From: Erythrophleum ivorense
Lineage: Eukaryota; Streptophyta; Magnoliopsida; Fabales; Fabaceae
DNA length: 64,000 nt
Assembly: GCA_026724425.1 (NCBI GenBank)
Contig: JAIUCV010000392.1
Coordinates: forward strand, 682,001 to 746,000
Direction of reading: 5' to 3'
Below, piece after piece: positions 61,020 through 64,000 of this stretch. How positions within the stretch are numbered: position 1 is the first letter of the stretch; every line of letters starts with the position of its first letter. The notes under the pieces were generated by a model. It saw only the letters and a program-made list of their open reading frames with translations, was not told the origin of the DNA and did not search any database. The translations under genes were made by a program, and so were the position numbers.

Positions 61020-61800
61020 TAACGAGATTGAACATTGATGCACATGGGAAAGGATGATATTTTAATAGAGCTTTTAATGTATAAATTATGCATAACATGT
61101 CACATTTCCTATGTGCATGTGTTAAGTTATTCATGATATGTCTAATATACCTAAGAGATATGGTATTATGTTTAGTTGAGCTTGTAATATGTTAGTAGGC
61201 ATGAGATATATGTTGTCCAATATATGAGTTTCATGACTCTTCGATAATTGTCAAATATATGAATATAGGAAGTATGATATTCATTTTTTTTTTGGCCAAT
61301 GTATGATATTCATTTTGGTAAAGCTTCTAAGTTGTAAATTATGCATGGCATGTTTGTTGCGCACAAGAAATGTGATATTCTATTATGTTGAGCTAGTGAT
61401 GTGTCAATTATGCATGATACATCTAATATACCTAAAAGATATGATATTATGTTTAGTTGAGCTTGTATTATATTACTTAAGCAACAGATGTATGTTTGTC
61501 AGGTGTATGAGATTTGTGACTCTTCTATAATTTGTCAAATGTATGCACATGGAAAGTATGAAGTTCGTTTTGGCAGAGCTTCTAATGTGTAAGTTATGCA
61601 TGACATGTTTAATGCACTTAGGAAATGTGATATTCTATTATATTGAGTTTGTAATGTGTCAAGTATGCATGATATATCTAATGTACCTAAGAGATATGAT
61701 AATATGTGTTTAGTTTAGCTTGTAATATGTAGATGCTTTTTTTTGTTAGGTGTGTAGTTTCGTGACACTTTAAAAATTGGTCAAATGCATAGACTTCCTA
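61020..61800. repeat. Tandem repeat, about 255-280 base period, three copies
   Basis: The block '(g/t)catgata(t/c)(g/a)tctaat(a/g)tacctaa(g/a)agatatg' recurs at 61132, 61412 and 61667. Around each copy the same order of motifs is found: 'aagttatgcat', 'atgtgatattc', 'gtttag..gagcttgta' and 'gtgactctt'. Copies have diverged and each contains internal near-repeats. The open frame at 61303-61530 arises from this repetition. Confidence 0.7.
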
Positions 61801-62364
61801 ACTCGTCAAAGTTTTGTCTAGTGAATAGCTTCTTGACTCTCACGATATCATGTTATATCAATATGGATAAGTGTCCTAATAAATGTTTACAAAAACAAGT
61901 GTATATATCTTTGAATTTAAGAACATTGATAATTGGATTTTAAGTGGTGAAGTAGAGATAGAATTTCACTTGGAAGTTGATATTCTCATGCAGATTTCTA
62001 ATTCAAATTTCACACACACGTCTAGACTTGGAACATCTTGCCAAATTATAGCCAAGTATGTTTTGTTTTGTATTTATTAATTGAGTTTATACAACTCACT
62101 CTTTTTTTCTTTTTATTTTATTTTTCAAGTCCAAGTCAGACCAATCTTTAGCCGTTTGACTTTTAGGGTTGCCACCAGCTAAAAGGGTTAATATCATAAC
62201 ATTGATATTGAAAATTTCACCCTCCGAACCCATTATACCCCCTTAATAACATATTGATGTAACACTTAAACAATGCAAAATGCATTTTCATTCCTTTTCT
62301 TAATTAAAGATTTCAATCAATGGAATGGGTTATTTCTTCCATATCACTTTACCCCACACCACAC
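61801..62364. other. Intergenic sequence
   Basis: Nothing recognisable; the open frame at 61883-62080 lacks motifs. Confidence 0.5.
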
Positions 62365-63382
62365 TGTTGGAGATTATGCCCTAGGCCAATCATTATATTG
62401 CGAACATTATTTTTATTACGAAATAAGAGTTTTCTTTTTATTATATTATTATATTATTTACATGTTTATATATAGTAATATCCATGAATAAATCATTTTT
62501 TGAATTATCCAAAATGTCTCTAATCAATCATCCTTGTGGAACAACGATGAATTAAGATTAGTATGATTTTGATTGATTAAGTGTTAATCATGTATGATGA
62601 TATGAATCAAATCATAGGCGTATGTTAGAGAACAGGACGCTGGATAGACCCATCATGAGATAAGCTACATGGATTAGGTCATAAGTTTATCTCATATATA
62701 ACCGTGTCATTAATCCATTAGACCTGAGATCACCATAGATTCTTATATGAAGGACACTATACTTTGGTATAGTCTAATGTCACCTTTGACCAGGTGATTA
62801 TAAAGACTATGATCAGGTATAATGGAATCCATGCAGAGGAAGATGAGTGGTCAAGATGGAATTTGTCCCTCTAATTAATAGAGAGATATCTCTGGGCCCC
62901 TCGATGAGTGTGACTGAGAAATGCATGGCCATGCTCAGATGGAAAGGGTTCCATCTTATATCAGTCTGCTCGAAGATCGAGAAAGTTATGATCGAGCAAG
63001 TTGAGGATGATATTTCCATGCCTCATACACGATCTAGATATCGTGTGACAAAAGGGATATGATAGGATTATAAGATAGGTTGCATCGGATCACCGATTCC
63101 GTATGATTTGGGTAATCACAATGTCTTGCTAGAGGTCGTTTGTGATTTGTGGGTCAAATAGTGCATTTGGTCCACTGCCAACATCATATGAGCCTGCAGA
63201 GTCGCATACAAGAACGGACCAACTCGAGCAAAAATGTCCACATTCATTGAATCAGAAATGTGTCTAGATTCAATGAATATCTAAGATGGAGGAATTATAT
63301 ATATATATATAATTAAATTCAAAATATTATATATATATATATATGTATATTATATTTGATATTATATATCTATGTATATATA

Positions 63383-63600
63383 TATATGAATTAATTTAAA
63401 TTTGATTTTATTATATAGATTTAAATCTAAACTAATCAGATAATTTAAATTTGATTCTATCAGATAGATTTAAATTTAAACTAATCAGATAATTTAAATT
63501 TGATTATATTAGATAGATTTAAATTTAAAACTAATCAGATAATTTAAATTTGATTCTATCAGATAGATTTAAATTTAAACTAATCAGATAATTTAAATTA
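63383..63600. repeat. 49-50 base tandem repeat in LTR U3
   Basis: Units containing 'ctaatcagataatttaaat' and 'agatagatttaaattt' recur with starts at 63432, 63481, 63531 and 63580 and a weaker first copy before them. They lie just upstream of the TATA box, where U3 enhancer repeats are found in many LTRs. Confidence 0.85.
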
Positions 63601-63709
63601 AGTTCTAGATATTGTTAGTTTAAATTTAAACTATAAGATAGATTTGAATTTAAACTAATAGATATATTTAATTAATTTTGATTAATCAAATATATCTGAA
63701 ACTCTAGTC

Positions 63710-63717
63710 TATAAATA
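63710..63717 (+). promoter_or_regulatory. TATA box of Copia LTR
   Basis: TATAAATA within 'gtctataaataggg' is a near-consensus plant TATA box, at the U3/R boundary expected for this LTR. Confidence 0.65.
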
Positions 63718-64000
63718 GGGATTTTCATATCAGAAAAGAATAACTAGAGCTGCCTCCAAAATCCTTAGAGAGAGGGACACCGTACTAATGTCGTACGGAA
63801 TTGTACGGACAGGCTGCTAACACACCGTTTGAGTTGCTGAACCCCGTTCGTGTGGATACCAGTATAGGGAGCTAATATGCAATAAGTTTTTGTGATCCAA
63901 ACAAAAGTAAGCAACAAATTCAATCGACAAAAAAAAGATAATTTTCTGAACCTATTTGGTTTAAGCAATTTTGATGGATCCTTGGTGGGAATTGAGATCA

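Larger units (their letters stand above)
62365..64000 (+). mobile_element. Copia-type LTR, 5' part (cut by window edge)
   Basis: It starts TGTTGGAGATTATGCCCTAG, the typical opening of a widespread class of plant Copia LTRs. It then carries a long U3 with 'gagataagctacatggattaggtc', an (AT)n tract at 63298-63390, a tandem repeat, and a TATA box with 'ctataaataggg' at 63710. The sequence after that should be the transcript start (R/U5). The LTR end and internal genes lie beyond the window. The open frame 62847-63062 is LTR sequence. Confidence 0.75.

Noticed and set aside
1..64000. CRISPR arrays, bacterial operons, tRNA or rRNA genes
   Set aside because: No evenly spaced direct repeats with unique spacers, no ribosome-binding-site-linked gene runs and no convincing tRNA or rRNA sequence were seen; the content is that of a plant nuclear genome.

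Overview
The window looks like nuclear DNA of a flowering plant, probably a eudicot; the species cannot be named from the sequence. It is AT-rich, has long introns with plant-type GT-AG borders, and is mostly filled with nested plant transposable elements. One well-supported protein-coding host gene is visible: a plasmodesmata-located protein of the PDLP6/7/8 type (two DUF26 domains plus a C-terminal membrane helix) at 11981-15323 on the + strand, in three exons, the last only 11 nt long.

Left flank (1-5045): the end of a long LTR (family A here), a patch of CACTA-like subterminal repeats, an imperfect long inverted repeat, a 1.3-kb solo-LTR-like insertion, and a second array of subterminal repeats. 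From 5046 to about 11840 there is AT-rich intergenic DNA with microsatellites and LTR-like debris, followed by the PDLP gene. From about 17370 to 62000 the window is almost entirely a repeat stack. It holds a dead Ty3/gypsy pol on the - strand, split by a solo family-A LTR with an AGCTC target-site duplication (TSD). Next is a dead CACTA (En/Spm, TNP2-type) transposon at about 22880-32714. Its catalytic-core region is split by another family-A LTR (TSD AAATA), which itself carries a family-B LTR.

From 34082 to about 54650 family B dominates. One B solo LTR (TSD AAAAA) contains a solo LTR of family C (TSD TTATG). A truncated inverted B copy follows, then a decayed internal region ending in a polypurine tract and a 3' LTR, then a B copy containing another B copy (TSD TTGTG). 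All insertion boundaries were found by reading across the junction and checking that the interrupted sequence resumes. The stretch 54650-59600 is the least repetitive part of the right half. It has a GC-rich island at about 58950-59590 that could be the 5' end of a - strand gene, but no recognisable product was found. The right edge holds a tandem repeat (about 61020-61800) and the start of a Copia-type LTR with its TATA box (62365-64000).

Functionally, the PDLP gene stands alone. The rest records repeated insertion, LTR-LTR recombination leaving solo LTRs, inversion and decay. No RNA gene, CRISPR array or bacterial-type operon is present. No new enzymatic system was found. The most unusual items are the scrambled CACTA transposase, the nested solo LTRs, the conserved donor-like sites inside family-B LTRs and the 11-nt terminal exon of the PDLP gene.
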